Shown here one piece after another: positions 61,088 through 64,000 of a stretch of DNA of 64,000 nucleotides; the first letter of the stretch is position 1, and every line of letters begins with the position of its first letter. Source of the DNA: Anisus vortex (Eukaryota; Mollusca; Gastropoda; Planorbidae); NCBI GenBank assembly GCA_949126835.1, contig OX421498.1, forward strand, positions 38,793,243 through 38,857,242, in the 5' to 3' direction. A program made the position numbers and the translations under genes. The notes below the pieces were generated by a model, which had not been told where the DNA came from, did no database searches, and was given only the letters and a program-made list of their open reading frames with translations.

Positions 61088-61134
61088 GTCAACAAAGCCA
61101 GCCAAAGTGAAGGAGAGTCATCCTTTATTTTAAT

Positions 61135-63338
61135 ATTAGAACGCAAGTAGATCCAACACAGTTTTAGAACCACTGAGAATAGTTTTAAAATTGATTTCGT
61201 TTCCTCGTGTTATTGTCTTTTAGAGCTTCATCGACTTTGATACTATACCATGAAAATAAGTAAAAACCAAACGCTAAAAGTCTTATTGTTCTTTTGTAAG
61301 GAAAATATCTAAAATTGTTGTTAACGACCGTTTAGTTGTTGAGAACACAATATTGAATACAAACAGAAGCTCTGTATAATTTATAATTTCAGTCATCTCA
61401 GTCAGTAATGTATGGTGGATAAGTTAGAATATAATTCAATCTTTGATTAAAAAACAACAACAACGAATCAATGAAAACATGTGCAAGATATTGCAAGCTC
61501 ACGACGTAAATGTATGAGCAAACAGTTGATTTTAAACCGCGTACAAGCTCACATAATTATGTATACAAGCAATAAAGCGAAAATTATTGTGAACACCCAA
61601 TAGGCTAAACAACGAACGAGAGATCGAGGGCGGAAAAGAAACCACAAATTTATATTGTTGTTTTTTTTAGCCTAAACCAGAAGTAGGCCTGAGTCAAAAT
61701 TATTTTTTTCTTATAATTTACTTTAAAACACCAAATCACAGAAATATTTATTCAAGAGAAAACAATCCAAGAATGAGCACTAGATATACCATCTCACTTA
61801 ATTCACCGAGTGGAAACCTAACCGCACTCGCTATTTTAAAGGGAAGCAAAAAAGGTGAGAAAGATAGACCACGAACTCCTGTTAAGAAAAGCCCCAAGAG
61901 TTATCTCTTTTATCTTCCCCTCACCCCACTCTTTTTTATTTTGTTAATTCTGTCTTATTGGATAAGACCAGCCATTCTGAAGACAGATTTTGCTTAAAAA
62001 AATGTTCAGTTTAATTCCCATTTTATGGTCGTGATAAAGAAAATATGTTTTTTTTTCAGAAACCAAGCGCGGCGTTTGTTGCCCACTTGTCTTTGTGCCA
62101 AGATGTGTATCATTAAACAACAGTGGCCTATACAGTATAAGAATAGGCTACATAGACTCATAGACCTACATGCAAAAACACATACACAAAAAAAGGCCAT
62201 TGCAGAGGCGCAGTGATTAAAAAAAATATTTAAGGCCATCGGGTATCAATGAAGGTGCATTACGGAGGGGCCATTTTGAGTCGTTCTAAAATTGCTTAAA
62301 TGAATTGACTCGAAACCATAGAACTAGAATCTCTATAGAATCTATGCTCTAAATGCGTATACAGATTCGATCAGCTATCAAACGCGGTGAAAAGGGAACT
62401 AATTTATTTACTTGGTCAAGAGATGACCACAAGAACATGAGAGTTATCTCTCGGTACTTTTTTTTACTCGGACTAACCAGCAGCGCAGTGAATCGAGAAT
62501 AGCGAAGCTGTAGATATTAGGGAAACAAGACAACTATTAAATGTAATTACCGCCATACACCGTAGTGGTTTTTAAAGTTCAGTGATTTCAATCTTCTGCT
62601 GAAACAAAGACAGAACAGAAACGACTATTCTAGGTCTATATATTTCTAGAGACAAATATCACGCGCATGAGTTGTTAGAACAAGATATTTTATGGTATTT
62701 GTTTATTTTAACCCTACCAAATATAATTACTTCTGTGAAATGGAATATTGAGAAGCCGTAAGGAACGTTAAAATATTATCATCAGTTGGATGAAGTGTTT
62801 ATCCATTTAGATCTAACTCGATTTATTTTGTTGGTGTTTTAAAAAAAAGTATCATATCACTAGTATAACGAAATTATTATTATTTTTGCCTTTGTTTATC
62901 AAAACAGATTTTCTTGGTTGCCGTATTATTACTACAAGTAATCTATAGCTTTTTATATTTTCTTTTAAAAGTCATTGGAGTAAATTATGTATACTGATAT
63001 AGTTCGATAGGTATTATATAATAAATATTGATATTTGTGTAAAACTTTTTTTTTTCCAGATATACTTTACAAATGGTGTATCATAATTGTTAATGTCTAG
63101 TCCAATCTTAAGTATATTGAGATAGAACAGTTCAGAAATGAATCTATAGCAAGGTTAACTTTGAAGAAATAATTAGAGAAAAGCAGATAACACGAAAGTT
63201 CTCGGTAGAAAAATGTATGATGCGCTAAACCAGTATTATTAGTTACATGGCCACTTAAAACGCTAATTTTAGACATATATATACTTTGACATATTATAAT
63301 ACAATAATTATTAAAGACATATTTTAAAATATCTCGCC
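61135..63338. other. Region upstream of the 61087 start; intron of the long isoform
   Basis: AT-rich, with no further liprin-beta exon recognised. Any core promoter for the 60965-61087 exon should lie in its first few hundred bases. A plus-strand frame at 61773-61997 (MSTRYTISLNSPSG...) has a possible gtgaga donor but no homology. Confidence 0.4.
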
Positions 63339-63528
63339 TAGAGGATGACAACCCTTTGATAATAATGTGCCAAAATAGGATTTCTAATTCATTCCGCATG
63401 CCACAGATTTAAAGTCATCCAGCTATTATCTTGTAGAAAAGAATTATGCATTGGAAGTCATCCGCGTACAATTTAAAATCGCTCTGCGTGTCAAGTCTGT
63501 TAAGCGTTTCGAAGGTTACCGACCCCTG
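63339..63528 (-). mobile_element. hAT-type MITE, family 1 copy
   Basis: Flanked by atctcgcc (63331-63338) and atcttgcc (63529-63536), seven of eight matching. The inverted right end caggggtcggtaaccttcg is well preserved; the left end tagaggatgacaaccctttg is diverged. Confidence 0.85.
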
Positions 63529-63660
63529 ATCTTGCCTATTAATCAAACAAGTGAAACGAATTATGTGACTTAGTCTAATACAAAATGTTCGAGCTATTTT
63601 GATAGATTCTAAAGATAAAAAAAGAAAGTAAGGAAAAAACACTTTCTGGTCAAGTGGGGT

Positions 63661-63895
63661 AAGTAAAGCGTCGTTCTGAAATGTATGTGACCACGTCTTG
63701 CAAGAGAATTGTGTGGCCAACACAATGACCAACCACCTTTACCTTACCCCAAAACCAATGTCTGGTACCCATCAGAGCTGGGTAGGCTCAGGGACGTCCC
63801 CCAGACCCGGGGAAATAGATCCTAGCTTTCACGAGGAAAAAAAAAAATACAACAGAGGGCTTTTGTTTATGCAATCCAAGCGTGCTGCCAACTAG
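63661..63895 (-). repeat. SINE family A copy
   Basis: Contains aagtaaagcgtcg, gaattgtgtggccaacacaa, gtctggtacccatcagagct and gggtaggctcagggac. The box-B part is replaced by an A run (63836-63847). Confidence 0.85.
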
Positions 63896-63941
63896 GCCTC
63901 TTTGGGCCCTTAAGAAAATATATTTGTCTGCAAGGCAATGA

Positions 63942-64000
63942 TTAACCCTTACCGTACCGACCTACTTCTATCTATGCTGCCTTCAGTTCCGCTATATACG
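63942..64000 (+). mobile_element. TTAA micro-element, copy 4 (cut by window end)
   Basis: TTAA at 63942-63945 followed by cccttaccgtaccgacctac, then the same core as the other copies up to ccgctatatacg at the window edge. Confidence 0.7.

Noticed and set aside
61773..61997. Plus-strand frame MSTRYTISLNSPSG with a possible gtgaga donor
   Set aside because: A single short frame without homology, on the strand opposite to liprin-beta; not enough to call a gene.

Overview
This is an AT-rich eukaryotic nuclear window with no prokaryotic operons, rRNA or CRISPR. Short coding exons are bounded by GT-AG splice sites and separated by long, repeat-filled introns. The protein and the mix of tRNA-derived SINEs, CR1/Jockey-like LINEs, hAT, pogo-like and TTAA elements fit a mollusc, most likely a heterobranch (freshwater-snail-like) gastropod. 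The species guess is from memory and is not proven by the sequence.

One protein-coding gene is supported: a liprin-beta (PPFIBP1/2-type) gene on the minus strand. Eleven exons can be joined with consistent phase, plus one alternative first exon. In transcript order they are 61087-60965, 59046-58972, 57655-57542, an intron of about 50 kb, then 7843-7712, 7537-7432, 6477-6416, 6026-5942, 5740-5637, 4884-4812, 4205-4084 and 2954-2756. The first exon (60965-61087) begins with its own ATG after an in-frame stop. A second ATG exon inside the giant intron (14342-14437) ends in the phase accepted by exon 7712-7843. This predicts at least two internal promoters giving proteins with different N-termini. 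The conserved 5' exons of the long form and the three C-terminal SAM domains lie outside the window, right and left respectively.

The rest is intron and flank, dominated by mobile elements. (a) SINE family A is tRNA-derived, with about 15 copies on both strands and one flanked by a perfect 14-bp target duplication. (b) SINE family B has an Asp-tRNA-like head (49522-49742 and 72-245) and shares its 3' hairpin tail with a LINE at 50464-52903, so that LINE is its probable driver. (c) Two other LINE remnants lie at 53360-53830 and 54606-56013. (d) DNA transposons include a 1.47-kb hAT with perfect 8-bp duplications (59203-60670), a 308-bp hAT MITE (11395-11702), a seven-copy hAT MITE family, a 1.69-kb pogo-like element with a broken CENP-B-type HTH region (44377-46061), a 480-bp TTAA element (47985-48464) and a four-copy, 73-bp TTAA micro-element.

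Tandem repeats include ten 57-bp units (9101-9670), about 26 16-bp units (15846-16267), four 36-bp units, an AC-rich array near 57.2-57.5 kb, a purine-strand tract at 22.36-22.69 kb and about twenty long G or C homopolymers. Most other open reading frames in the window are chance or repeat-driven.
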